DNA from: Astragalus membranaceus
Taxonomy: Eukaryota; Streptophyta; Magnoliopsida; Fabales; Fabaceae
Direction: 5' to 3'
DNA: 64,000 nt
Assembly (NCBI GenBank): GCA_039519185.1
Contig: CM076851.1
Span: 28,396,857-28,460,856, forward strand
Shown: piece after piece, positions 22,358 to 33,629 of the stretch
Layout of the letters: every line of letters begins with the position of its first letter
Position numbering within the stretch: position 1 is the first letter of the stretch
Notes under the pieces: model-generated
Databases searched by the model: none
What the model saw: only the letters and a program-made list of their open reading frames with translations
What the model was told of the DNA's origin: nothing
Position numbers and translations under genes: made by a program

Positions 22358-25112
22358 ATGAAGTCCATGTATGTTGTATCAGCAGCTCTATGCTGTGTAG
22401 TGATTATGCTTGGAGGAGGTAGACCCTTTTACTCAGAAACAAAGCTAGATCCATCCTTTTACAAGAAAATTTGTCCCAGGGTGCATTCTATTGTACATGA
22501 AGTCATACATAAAGCTTCACTATCAGATCCTCGTATACTCGCCAGTCTCACCAGGCTTCACTTTCATGACTGTTTTGTTCTGGTATGTCTACTAGTGTTT
22601 TAAAAATCGAACTGAATTGAATCAATTGATTGCTTTAACTGACAATTTGTCATTTTAGTCGTTCGACTTGGTCTAGTTGATTTGAATTATAGTTTGATTG
22701 AATTGTTCGAAAATCAGTGAAATTGAATTGTTTTGGATTTAACTCCCTTTGAATTGTAAATTTTGTTATGGTAGGGTTGTGACGCATCAATTTTGTTAAA
22801 CAACACTGCGAAGATAGTGAGTGAGCAACAAGCTGCACCAAATAACAACTCAATAAGAGGCTTGGATGTTGTGAACCTCATCAAGTCAACGGTGGAAATA
22901 GCTTGTCCTAATGTTGTTTCTTGTGCTGATATTCTCGCCCTTGCAGCCCAAACATCTTCTGTGTTGGTAAGTTGTTGTACATTTATATGCCAACTTTTTT
23001 ATTTTGTGTTTAACAGTTCAAAAATTTGATAGAAAAAAATTCATATATAACAATTACAATGTGTACTTGAATAAGATTTTATTGATCTAGTCGGACTATT
23101 ACTAAGACAGCCAGAAGTTCTTGTCCTATTCCGGCGTGCCTGATGTAAAGGTATTTTTTCTGTGTGAAGATCGATCCTCCTTAGTGCCAAACCTCTTTCT
23201 CTATATGTAGGCATTCTATTTCTTTAACCACCCGGCAGTTGCCTTGGAGGTTACCCCCCCCCCCCTTCTCGCTTGAACGCCCCCCTATCCTTTTGAATGA
23301 CCAGGGGACGTCTATGTTCCGAGGCTTCCGGGCCAGGCAGGAGCAATCCAACCCAAAACGGCATTACGGTCAACATTGAATCAAATATTGTTTCCTATAT
23401 GTGCATATATGAATGTATTAGAAAGTGCATTTCTGATTGGTGGGGAAATCCTCTTGTATGTTTGAACTCGTTGTAATTGGTTTTTCGTCTCGCTCTTTCA
23501 TTCGTGTTTCTATTTTTCACATCGTCCTCGAATTTGTATCATTTTTGTTGAAACCTTTTGCTATAGTCCAATTTATGCACTCAATACAAGTTGAACACAA
23601 TTGGTTTGATGCAAATTGGTTGAGAAATGAGCAAATAAGAGACAAAACACGTTTTATAGATACGAATTGCTTATTCACAGTATTTTGCATTTCAACGCTT
23701 TTTTAACAAAATGTTTGCCATATTCTGATTCCTTGTTGAATTTCGAGCATTTTAGGTTCAAGAATTGTTAAATTTCGTGCTATATTGCAAAATCACCATT
23801 GTTGAGATTGAATGTCTTTTGAACTTCAAATTCAATATTTCGGTTCCAGGAATGATTTTGCGCATAAGCACTTTTCTGTGCTTAATTTTGGTTCCATTGG
23901 ATTCCTTGCGAAATTTTATTCAAGTTAGAGTCTAATTTCATTCAATTTGGTCACGTGTTGCATGAGTTATTCAAGAAACAAGAAATGAAAGGGACTTTGG
24001 TGTGCTTAAAGACATTCATAGTGTTCTTCATTTTTCTGAGTTTTTGTTTTAAAGGACCAAACAAAAACAAATATGAAAGATAAAGGACTAAAGTGAGAAA
24101 AATAAAAGATAAAAGACCAAACTGACATAGATATGAAAGATAAAAGACCAAAGTGGGGGGGAAATATAAATGACCCAACTGAAACTTTGATCACAGATAA
24201 ATGACGAAAAGTGCAATTTACCATAATGTTTTGTACTTGTTGGATTGCATAACAAACTTCACATAATTTTAGTTGTGTTTTTTTGCTCAAATAATTTTAG
24301 TTGTGTTTAAGAATGAGTGGCTTTTCTCTTATTGTCTTAGATTTTGTGGTATGAATATTGACAGGCACAAGGTCCGTCTTGGAAAGTTCCACTAGGAAGA
24401 AGAGATAGGCGAGGAGCAAATAGAACCCTAGCTAATCAAAATCTTCCTTCTCCTTTCTTCACGCTGCATCAACTTAAAGCCTCATTTGCTGCACAAGGCC
24501 TCAACACTAATGACCTTGTTGCACTCTCAGGTACATAATTCTCTTCCAGTCGAGTCGATTAATGTTCGGCCGAGCTCGTGTATACCGACCGGTTCGGTGA
24601 ACAATATATGAATATATGTTTATGTATATTATTATTTTTGTGTTTGAATTTCAGGTGCTCATACATTTGGCAGGAGTCGATGCTCTTCATTCGTTAGCCG
24701 ATTGTACAACTTCAACAACACCGGAAACCCCGATCCAACTCTTGACACAAATTACTTAAAAGAATTGCGCAAAATATGCCCTAATGATGGACCTGGTAAT
24801 AACCTCGTAAATTTTGATCCAACCACTCCTGATACATTGGACAAGTACTACTTCTTCGATCTTCAAGTTAAAAAAGGCTTGCTTCGGAGTGACCAAGAGT
24901 TGTTCTCAACACCTGGAGCAGATACTATTAACATTGTCAACAAATTCAGTAGTGACCAAAATGCTTTCTTTGGTAGCTTTAAGGCTTCGATGATTAAAAT
25001 GAGTAAGATTGGTGTGTTGACAGGGAAGAAGGGAGAAATTCGAAGACATTGCAATTTTATGAACGAAGAAGAATATACTGAAGTAGACGATGGTTATGTT
25101 AGCTCAATGTAA
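22358..25112 (+). CDS. Class III secretory peroxidase 2
   Basis: The gene has four exons: 22358-22582, 22775-22966, 24365-24530 and 24655-25112. All junctions are GT-AG at the same positions as in peroxidase 1, giving 346 residues. An in-frame ATG lies 84 bp upstream, but the ATG at 22358 is preferred because it leads straight into a hydrophobic signal peptide (MYVVSAALCCVVIML). Catalytic Arg66, His70 and proximal His197 (GAHTFG) are present, as are GCDASILL and SCADILALAA. The residue before GCDAS is Leu (FVL) where Gln or Asn is usual. The acidic C-terminal tail ends DDGYVSSM, matching the tail style of peroxidase 1, so the two are tandem duplicates. Intron 2 is long (1398 bp) and repeat-rich. 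Confidence 0.94.
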
Positions 25113-25416
25113 CAAAATTAGGATAAGTTTTATATATGAAGTAGAGGATGGTTATGTTAGCTCATCCATAACGGGTATTTTGGACAAAAATAAGAAAGGG
25201 GTGGGTTAGAAAAATCGAGGGGTACAAATAACAACCATCTAAATAAGAAAGGGCCAGAAAATTCCAATGTTATTAATTACTGTTAATGGACCTACTAATG
25301 GAATAAAGGGCCAGAAAATTCCAATGTTATTAATTACTGTTAATGGACCTACTAATGGAGTTGATCGAGTTCTTTTTCTTCATAATCACCTGTAGGCTGT
25401 AGTATACCCGTGCGTA
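25113..25416. repeat. Peroxidase 2 3' flank with short direct repeats
   Basis: Two tandem repeats are visible. The last coding codons of peroxidase 2 (GAAGTAGACGATGGTTATG, 25079-25105) are repeated in the 3' flank at about 25139-25168. A 57-bp unit beginning AAAGGGCCAGAAAATTCC occurs at 25247 and again at 25304. No other gene is seen. Confidence 0.85.
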
Positions 25417-25570
25417 TAGGGGTGTTCGCGGTGCGGGTTGGTTTGGTTTTGAGCATAAAAACGAATCGAACCGCAAGGTAAAAATACATGCGGTTTGGTT
25501 TGGTTTGGTTGGCTTCAAAAAAAAAAAACCGAACCAAACCAATGCGATTTGGATTGGTTCGGTTGGTTCG
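25417..25570 (+). mobile_element. Possible hAT terminal region
   Basis: The sequence TAGGGGTGTTCGCGGTGCGG followed by TTTGGTTTGG runs and their complement resembles the ends of a common plant hAT family. A matching opposite end with an 8-bp target duplication was not found. A similar GCGGTTTGGTTTGG run at about 44381-44420 lies in the same orientation. The assignment is tentative. Confidence 0.35.
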
Positions 25571-25736
25571 GTTTTTGACGAGACAAAAACAAAAATCTGC
25601 CAATCTAATAATTTTACAAATTAAAAGATTAAATCTGCCAACAATTAAATCCAATTACATTCAACTGCAAAACAATAAAGTCTCCCAATACATTAAACAT
25701 TCTAAACAGTAAACAAAATCAAACCGCAGAAGTGAC

Positions 25737-25913
25737 TCAAGTGAGCATCTCATTTGCCTTATCACTCCCAGTTCCAACCATAAGTAAGCCCGTGCTGATA
25801 CCAGCAGCTTCGCCAGCAACAACACAATCGATGTGGAGAATATTTTTTATCTCATCATCGGTAGTTCCAAGGGATGCCAATCCAAGACCTAAACATGCAT
25901 AGTGTTGAATGAC
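25737..25913 (-). pseudogene. Fragment of a 26S proteasome RPN2-like (PSMD1) gene
   Basis: The minus strand encodes 58 residues then a stop: VIQHYACLGLGLASLGTTDD..., then VVAGEAAGISTGLLMVG and DKANEMLT. This matches from memory the proteasome/cyclosome repeat region of RPN2, the non-ATPase base subunit of the 26S proteasome regulatory particle. Upstream the sequence reads TTTATGGGCAG, a plausible 3' splice site, so the piece looks like a genomic exon with intron rather than a processed copy. The rest of the gene is absent; about 120 bp upstream a 15-kb retroelement begins. It is probably a non-functional captured or orphan exon. Confidence 0.65.
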
Positions 25914-26033
25914 CTGCCCATAAAGTCATAGAATGTTGAGTATTTTAATAGCTAAAAGATACACAATACAAAATTTGAGTATTTGTACCAAAAAATAAAC
26001 ACCTAGTAGAACCAAATCAACCTCATTAGTATT

Positions 26034-26408
26034 TGTTCCGTAACTAGAAGTATTTTGGTCGGCTGTTGTTGGTAGGTCTCTTGCTGCTCTGGCAGGAGGT
26101 CAGTGAACGCTCGGGGGGTACCTGCAAAGCCACTCCGACGCTCAAGTCAGTATGAGAATAAGCTAGTGAATTTGCAAGGGAAGAGTGTGTACCGTATAAA
26201 TGGCTATGCGAGCCGGTATTTATAGGAAATCGATGCTCGTCTGTGGACCGTCGGATTATCCGAATCGATCTGAACCATCCAAGCGTGGTGGCTTTAGTTG
26301 GGCTTGTATGTAGTAGATATGGGCCGAATCGATTGGGCTGATCCATATCCAATTGCTAAACGCACCCCCTGGTTTTGCTAAATGGACCTCTTGGTCCAGT
26401 CCAGAACA
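26034..26408 (-). repeat. 3' LTR of the 15-kb element
   Basis: The 375-bp LTR is nearly identical to the one at 40674-41048. It contains GGTATTTATAGG, a TATA-like motif. A purine tract rich in G lies immediately inside the element. Confidence 0.95.
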
Positions 26409-26947
26409 GTTGCCCCCCAAGCCGAGATTATTCCGGAGGATGGTCTTGGCTTGAAGGATTTTCGTCGGTCTACCGGATGTGTGAAGTCCTGTGGGACACT
26501 GCCTTTGTCACGACCGTGTTTTATTATTTTCACTCCCTAGAGTAAAAAAGAGAACATTTTTCTTTGTCGTAATGCGTTACTTTGTCTGTCTTGTCGGGTC
26601 GTACAAGATCACTTCGTTGCGACCATGACTCAGGCCTCCTATGGGGTAATCCTTGTGCCAAGCGTCAAGCTAGGGTGTCGTATCCTGATGTTGGCGCCCT
26701 TCTGGGCGCCTTGTGCCAAGTGCTACGTTCTGCTGTTGGGGCCCTCCTGGGCGCCTTGCTGGATGCTTGTTCCGTGCGTGCGTACGTTGGGTGTCTCCTC
26801 GTGGAGCAGGATTTTGCGAGACAAGGTTGGGTGCCCTCATGGGTGCCTTGGACGCCTCGTTGCACATTGCTGGCTGCCCCCTTGCGAAGGACTTGCTTCC
26901 AGACCGCCTCCTGCCTGGCGCCCTCATGCCAGGCGCCCTCCTGCCAG
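26409..26947 (-). other. Internal region of the 15-kb element, GGCGCC-rich
   Basis: GC-rich sequence with scattered GGCGCCCTN(C/T)TGGGCGCC blocks follows the purine tract. Overlapping open frames on both strands here are by-products of the repeats, not genes. Confidence 0.6.
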
Positions 26948-29900
26948 TAGAGCTGACATCGGACCAAACAGTACATGCGGGCAGGGTCGGGCCAGCCCGA
27001 TATTCTGATGGGCTGCAAAATTTACGGCCTAGGCCCGCCCAACACCAGCCCATGGGCCAACGGGCCAGCCCAACGGGCCACAAAATCATTAACTTTTTAG
27101 AATTTTGACTATATTTTTTCTACAAATGAGCAACATATATAAAAACAATATTTTGGAAATAGCATACATAAATAAATATGTTTTGGCACACTTCATGGCC
27201 AATAGTTACAGACCATAAATACTACACCTTCCTCTTACTTCACAACTAGTACTACTAATACTATTATCTCTACTGGTTTGGAACAACAATTACCTGCAGC
27301 TACTACTAGTTCTTCTTCTGTTTTTGGACACAAGGTGGTTCTTGAAGATCCTATTCTTCAACATGAGATGAGATCTTCTTCTACTTCTTCAAGTAGGCCT
27401 TGTAAGAAGATTACAAATGGCTGGAAAGATAATACTACATTTACAAATGGCTGGAAAAATACTACAAATTCAGCAGCTCTAATATGTTTTGACAACATTA
27501 AAGCAAAATACTACAAATTCAGCAGCAAGCCAACAATGAACAACGTTTAACTAATATGATCCGACAGCTTTATCTCCTCCACAAGTTCCGGCACATCTAC
27601 AAGAATAATACAAAAAAGTCAATGACAAAAATAATGCAACCAGTTACCAAAAATCAATAACAAAAGAGATTTTTAATTTATTAATACCAGATGGTCCAAC
27701 TTCCTTATAGCCGTGCAACCAATTACGCGTGCAAATGAGGGCTTGCACAGTTTCAGGAAGTAAGCTATTTCTATACTTATGCAATATACGACCTCTGATG
27801 CTAAACGAAGATTCAGAAGCTACTGTTGTGATTGGAATGCTAAGAAAGTCACAAGCCATAGTTGCAAGTTGAGGGAATCGACTCTTATTTATCTTCCAAT
27901 ATTGGAGGATGTCAATATCAATCCCATCAAGACATGGCTCATTTAAATATATTTCCAATTGAGACTTGCCAGCATTAGAAGTCTTTTGTCTCCTTTCTTT
28001 ATGGTATTCCTAGAGTTAAACATGCAAATCAATGAAGAGATAGAAGTCTAATTAAAAAATGTAAATATATAATGAATAATGAATAATGATAATAGATAAT
28101 AACTAGCTATTTACCTCAAGATATGATGAGCTTCTTAGTGGGGATTGAGTGTCTCTTGATGAACTAGCTAAAGATGATAGTAATGGAGTTGTGTTGTTGG
28201 TATATTCACTAAAGAGACCATACAAACTTTCCTTCAGTTTGTTAACCTTATCTTCATACTCAGTTGGATAAAGTATTTTAAAACAAAAAGTTATAAAATC
28301 AAACTTTGATGTTGGGTCAAAAACACATCCAAGAGCAAGATTGACCAAATATTCACTCCAATACTTATCAAATTTGAGCTTCATCCTTGTAGCCATATCT
28401 TTGAGAGCTTCAAGTACTTTTCCAGATAATTCCAATCCTGTATGGGAAGCCTCTAAGTGGCAAAAGGAAAGCAATTTGCTATTTAACTTCCAATCATGAT
28501 CAATATAATGAGCAGTCACAGTCATATAACCTTGTGTTGTTACAGCTGTCCATACATCAGAAGTGAGACAAATTCTACTAGGAATGGATGCCAACACACT
28601 CTTTAGCTTATTCTTTTCACTTAAAAACACACCCATACAATCATCTTTTGCAGTGTTTCTAGAAACTGGTTGAAACTCGGGATTCAAGACTTTGTTGACC
28701 ACCAAAATCCCCTCATACTCGGCGTAGCTAAATGGGAGATCATGTTTGATAATACCTTTCGAAAGTGCCTCTCTATAAGCCATACTATCAAATTTCCACT
28801 GCTTCAACAATGTAGCTTTCTTGTCCAACATAAGTCCCACGTCTTCATATTTAGGAGTTAAACCACATCTTTCATAATGGCGCCATAAATGTTTGGTACC
28901 ACCGGTAGATTTGGAAGAAAGCACTTTCGCACAACCCTGACATTTACATTTTTCCCCTCCCTCCAACTTTTCAAAATATTTCCAAACCTCAAACTTTTCT
29001 CCCGACTCTCTTAGACTTTTCATTTTTCTTAACATCATCCAAATCATCATCAGAATCGATTTCCATAATTTCAAGATTCGGTTCAACATCCATAACTACA
29101 AAAACATTAAACTAATCAAAACATAAATAACAGAATCACTAATACAAACACAGATCAGTACACAATAGATTAACGAAACTGTTTTCGGACAAATAAAATA
29201 ATCAGTACACAGAATCAGAACATAAAAACAAACTGATCAAGAAGTAAAATCAGAACACAGAATCAGTACACGCAAATAACAGAATCAATACACTTAATAA
29301 GTAAAATCTAGAGTGGAATCAAACAAACAGAAACATGGAGGAATGAAACAAAAACGTGAAACAGAAACAGTACACTTAATAGGAAAACGAAAACAGAAAC
29401 AGTACACTTAATCACAGAAAGGAATCAAACAAACAGAAACATAGCAGAATGAAACGAAAACGTGAAACAGTACACTTAATACGAAAACGAAAACGAAAAC
29501 TGAAACAGTACACTTAATCACAGAAAGGAATCAAACAAACAGAAACATAGCGGAATGAAACGAAAACGTGAAACAGAAATAGTACACTTAATACGAAAAC
29601 GAAAACAGAAACAGTACATACACTTAATCGCAGAAACGAATCAAACAAACATAAACATAGCGGAATGAAACGAAAACGTGAAACGATACCTGAAAGAGTT
29701 GCGCTTGGGTTACTGGATGCTCCAAGAAGATGCGCTTGGGTTACTGGCTGTTGGCTGTTGCGATGTGAGATGAGATGCGCTGCGCTTGGCTCCAAGAAGA
29801 TGCGAGATGAGATGCGCTTGGGAGGGTTTCAGAAAGTTTTGGTTTTTGGTAGATGAGATGCGCTTGGGTTGCGATGTCATATGAGAATGAGATGAGAGTG

Positions 29901-30280
29901 AGAGAATAGGGTTTCCTGGTGGTGCGTGCGTGAGGTGAGTGAGACCGAGAAGATGAGAAGAGTGAGATTAGTTTTGTGTTTTTTGCTTTTTGTTTTATTA
30001 ATTTTTTGTTTCACAAAGTTTGGTCCGTGACCCGTGCCCGCGAGTGGTTAGGAGAACGTGGGTGGGTTGGTTTTTTAATATGTGGAAAAAAAAGTTTAAA
30101 AAACAAAAAAGAAACGGGCCAGCCCGAAGCCCACTGGGCTGACCCGACCCGACCCAATTGTATCATCGGGCCAATCGGGTCGGGCCCAAAAACATACCGT
30201 TGATTTTGGGCTACTATTTTTAGAGCCCAGGCCCTACCAAAAACTCGGTTCACTGGGCCGGGCCCAAATTGACAGCTCTA
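26948..30280 (-). mobile_element. Defective hAT transposon nested in the 15-kb element
   Basis: Ends TAGAGCTGACA and TAGAGCTGTCA (as inverted repeats) are flanked by the 8-bp target duplication CCTGCCAG at 26940-26947 and 30281-30288. Subterminal regions are rich in GGGCC motifs. The 3333-bp body carries a minus-strand BED-type hAT transposase pseudogene. From 29150 to 29690 there are repeated 'GAAACAGTACACTTAAT' units of an AT-rich leader. Confidence 0.95.
27644..29092 (-). pseudogene. hAT transposase (BED zinc finger, internally deleted)
   Basis: The N-terminus on the minus strand starts at 29092 as MDVEPNLEIMEIDSDDD, the usual acidic leader. A one-base shift near 29000 leads into the BED finger (VWKYFEKLEGG, then C..C and a KHLWRHYERC end). 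The catalytic core follows (LPFSYAEYEG, LTSDVWTAVTTQGY, SFCHLEASHTGLEL). At KVLEAL the protein jumps directly to KDMATRMKLKFDKYW, which normally lies some 200 residues further on. Much of the insertion/RNase H-like domain is therefore deleted. The last exon (27958-27644) is the hAT dimerisation domain (PITTVASESSFSIRGRIL). Such a protein should be inactive. Confidence 0.85.
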
Positions 30281-30288
30281 CCTGCCAG

Positions 30289-31726
30289 GCGCCTTCATGG
30301 GAGCTGCCTTAGTGATTGGCGCCCTGCCAGGCCCTCATGGGCGCTGGTCGCTTTCTTGCCAGGTGCCCTCATGGGCACTGGTTGCTTCCTTGCCAGGCGC
30401 CCTCATGGGCGCTGGTTGCTTCCTTGTCAGGCGCCCTCTTGGGTGCCGGCTTGTGTGGACATGTGCTTGGCACTCTGCTTTTTTGTTGCTCATCCTGTCT
30501 CTTAGCTTGCTTTTCTTCTTGATGAAATTTTAGGGCTTGCTTGGTGCCGAGGGGAATTGCTTCTCCCGTCTTCACCATTATCTGTTTGACATTTTCATGA
30601 TTTTTTAATTTGATCAAGAGGTTCTGGCCGGGAGGCTTGTCACATACCGAACCAACGGGGTTGACTTCGATGTCATTGCCCCCTGATTTTTTTATGTTGC
30701 ATTTTGAAACATCCAAACTTCCTCTTTATCTAGCTTGTTCCTTATAATTGTAACTAGCACGCGTTGGGTGGCCTCGGGCGCTGGTCATTGTCTTGCGCAT
30801 CTGAATGTATAATCTCATATCGCCTCATGGCAATGTTAACTCTGGGGGCAGTTTATCAGAATCGATCTAAATAATAACTCGCCCATCAGAGGTTGCGACA
30901 CGTTTAAAGTCGCTCCGTGCCTCGTGGCAAAGTTAACACCTCGTGAGCTGAATCTATCATCTCATATCGCCTCATGGCAATGTTAACTCTGGGGGCAGTT
31001 TATCAGAATCGATCTAAATAATAACTCACCCATCTGGTGTTGCCCTGGCGCCCTACCTCGCCAGCCTGGGTGCCGCCCGTAGGGGTAGGATCTGGCGCCC
31101 TTGTGGGCGCCTTGTCACGTTGATCATGGAGCTGCCTCTTGGAGCAGGATCTGGCGCCCTCATGGGCGCCTTGTTGCGTTGTTTTGGCTGCCGCCTCTTG
31201 GAGCAGGATCTGGCGCCCTCATGGGGGCCTTGTCGCTTTGCCTTGGCTGCCGCCTCTTGGAGCAGGATCTGGCGCCCTCATGGGCGCCTTGGGCACCTTG
31301 TCGTGTTCCTGAGAGTGGGCGCCTGAGGCCAGATTGTTCGCGTGTAGATCTTTTGGCGCCCTGCCAGGCGCCCTTTTGGGTGCTGGCTTGTGCTTGACTT
31401 GGTGCCCTGCCAGGAGCCCTCTGGGGTGCCGCCTGTGGCTGCCTTGGCGCCCTTCCAGGCGCCCTCTTGGGTGCCGCCTGTGGCTGCCTTGGCGCCCTGC
31501 CAGTCGCCCTCCTGGGTGTTGTGTTCTCACTTGGCGCCCCCTAGGCGCCCTCTTGGGCGGCAGACTGAGTGTTCACTTGGCGCCCCCTAGGCGCCCTCTT
31601 GGGTGCCAGGCTGAGTGTTCACTTGGCGGCCTCGTATGCGCCTTTATCCTTGGTTTCTGCTTGTATTTTATTTGTTGTACTCTTCGCTTATGTTGCTGAT
31701 TTGTTTTATGTTGTTTTTCAGACAAG
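30289..31726 (+). repeat. GGCGCC minisatellites and duplicated tail segment
   Basis: Within the 15-kb element, GC-rich repeats built on TGGCGCCCTCATGGGCGC recur at 30283-30450 and 31030-31640. Between them, 30640-30990 repeats the sequence found at 32650-33170, including the end of the antisense ORF (NGVDFDVIAP stop at about 30690). An internal duplication of the antisense-ORF tail has evidently happened. Confidence 0.7.
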
Positions 31727-32687
31727 ATGGCTGCTCCATTTTCCTTTAATGACTTGGCTTCTTGGGCCGGGAGGAGGAAGCTTTTAGGTGCCGAACCTAA
31801 TGAGGCAAGCAGTCCAGCTCCTGCGGTATCAACTTCTGTTCGTCCCTCGAAGGGGCCTCAGGCCTAGGAGCTCCTAATCGAGTTGGTAAGGATTCCTCGG
31901 GGGCGCAGATGGTTTCACTTGACTCTACTACCGCGGGGGTTCAAAGTAAGTCCAAGCGCAAGAAAAGTTGTGCCTGTCCCCCCCCCCCCCTTCAGTGGAT
32001 TTCCATTCCCCTGCTAAACGTCCCCCTCTCGTGTCTAACGAAGAAGGTGAAATTTCCTCTACTCCTGATGAGCGCGATCACTTCTGGGAGCACCCTTTCG
32101 AACTTGCCATTCGTATGGTCAAGGCTGGGGAGAGTCTGCATGCGATGTGGGGAGATGAGAAGGGGTGTGGATCTCGTTCAGGTAATCCTTTGAGGTGTTT
32201 CTTTAGTGATTTAACATATCTGTAGGAGGTACTCTTTAACCCTGTTATGTTGTTTTTTCTCTTATGCAGCGGTGAGCGAGGAGAGGGATCAGCTTGTTTT
32301 GGATAAGAATCGACTTCAGGTAGAGATCTTCATGACGCTTTGGAATCCGCTCGCCGGGCCAAAGAGGCTGCTCGTCACTATCAGAAAGACTGGGAGGAGG
32401 CCTATGCTGAGAGGGATGAGTACAAGAAGAGGGTGGAGGAACTCCAATTTGAATGGGATAGTATGAAGAAACTTAAGGATGAGGCTGAGACAAAGGTGCA
32501 GATGGTGGCCGGGAAGGCTGTCGACTTTTCCTATGCCGCCTATGATAAGGCGATTAGCCATGTTCAGTGTTTGTATCCGAAAGCCATTCTAGAGTCGAGC
32601 GTCTTTCAATTTGATCATGATGTTCGGGACGGGAGGATCGTCAAATACCACTCCAACGGGGTTGACTTCGATGCCGTTGCCCTCTGA
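31727..32687 (+). pseudogene. Antisense ORF of the 15-kb retroelement (coiled-coil protein, broken)
   Basis: This frame runs opposite to the element's gag. It starts MAAPFSFNDLASWAGRRKL, shifts frame near 31860 and at the poly-C run near 31978-31990, and continues through DERDHFWEHPFELAIRMVK. It has a GT donor at about 32181 and a TATGCAG acceptor at 32264-32270, and resumes as SEERDQLVLDKNRLQ. After another one-base shift near 32325 a charged coiled coil follows (SARRAKEAARHYQKDWEEAY... KRVEELQFEWD), ending NGVDFDAVAL. Extra antisense ORFs are known in some Tat-lineage gypsy elements; whether this is homologous is inference. Confidence 0.5.
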
Positions 32688-33160
32688 TTATTTCTTTCAG
32701 TCCAGTTGCTTTGATTGTGTAATTTTTCTTTGACTTGTCGAATTTCGTTATGTGTCTTGCTTAATGGAGCCTTGCTGTCTCCGGGGCGATTTTTGTATTA
32801 CATTTCACCCCAACGGGGTTGACCTCGATGTCATTGTCCGCTGATATTTATGTTACCTTTTGAAACGTCTATGTTTCTTCTTTGCCTAGCTTGTTTCTTA
32901 TGTTTATAATTGGCACGCGTTGGATGGCCCCGGGCACACGTTCTTGCCTTGCGCATCTGAATATACAATTTCATATCGCTTCGTGGCAAAGGGATGTGTT
33001 TTGAAGTTGCCGCCTTCGTGGGCGCCTTGTGCCATGCCTCCTGATGTTGGCGCCCTCCTGGGCGTCTTGTGTCAAGGTGCAAAGTTCTGATGTTGGCGCC
33101 CTCTTAGGCGCCTTCCCTGGGCTCATGCGCAAGTCATAGCCTTGCACATCTGTATGTATG
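32688..33160. other. Non-coding tail of the antisense ORF with GGCGCC repeats
   Basis: This region is homologous to 30690-30830 and contains further GGCGCCCTC...GGGCGCC units at 33000-33115. No coding evidence was seen. Confidence 0.5.
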
Positions 33161-33629
33161 ATCTCATACCTCCTCGTGGTAGGTTTATTCTGGAGGCAGT
33201 TTGTCCGAGAGGTCTGAATCTAACTGGCCCATCAGAGGTTGCGATATGTCGCTCCGTGCCCCGTGGCAAAGTTAACTCCGGGGGCAGTTTATTAGAACTC
33301 GGTCTGAATTTAACTCGCCCATCAGAGGTTGCGACACGTTTAAAGTCGCTTCGCGCCTCGTGGCAATGTATACTCTGGGGGCAGTTTATCAGAATCAATC
33401 CGAATTTAACTTGCCCATCTGAGGTTGCGACCATTTTCGAAGCCCCTTCGTGCCTCGTGGCAAAGTTAACACCTCGTGGTGACTCTGGGGGCAGTTTATC
33501 AGAATCGATCCGAATTTAACTCGCCCATCAGAGGTTGCGACCATTTTCGAAGCCGCTTCGCACCTCGTGGTGACTCTGGGGGCAGTTTATCATAATCGAT
33601 CCGAATTTAACTCGCCCATCAGAGGTTGC
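33160..33629 (+). repeat. Tandem array of about 105-bp units
   Basis: The unit reads roughly CTCGTGGCAAAGTTAACTC, then GGGGGCAGTTTATCAGAA, then CTCGCCCATCAGAGGTTGCG. It recurs about five times here, twice at 30820-31040 and again at 35390-35530. The solo LTR at 33630 is inserted in the array and has duplicated GTTGC from the unit. Confidence 0.85.

Noticed and set aside
23437..24290. Open frames in the long intron of peroxidase 2
   Set aside because: They are AT-rich or simple-repeat frames (GAAAGATAAA-type) without motifs, between well-supported exons.
26582..27108. Several overlapping frames with Trp/Ala/Pro-rich translations
   Set aside because: They arise from GGCGCC-rich repeats of the 15-kb retroelement and cross the hAT boundary at 26948. 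No real gene could do so.
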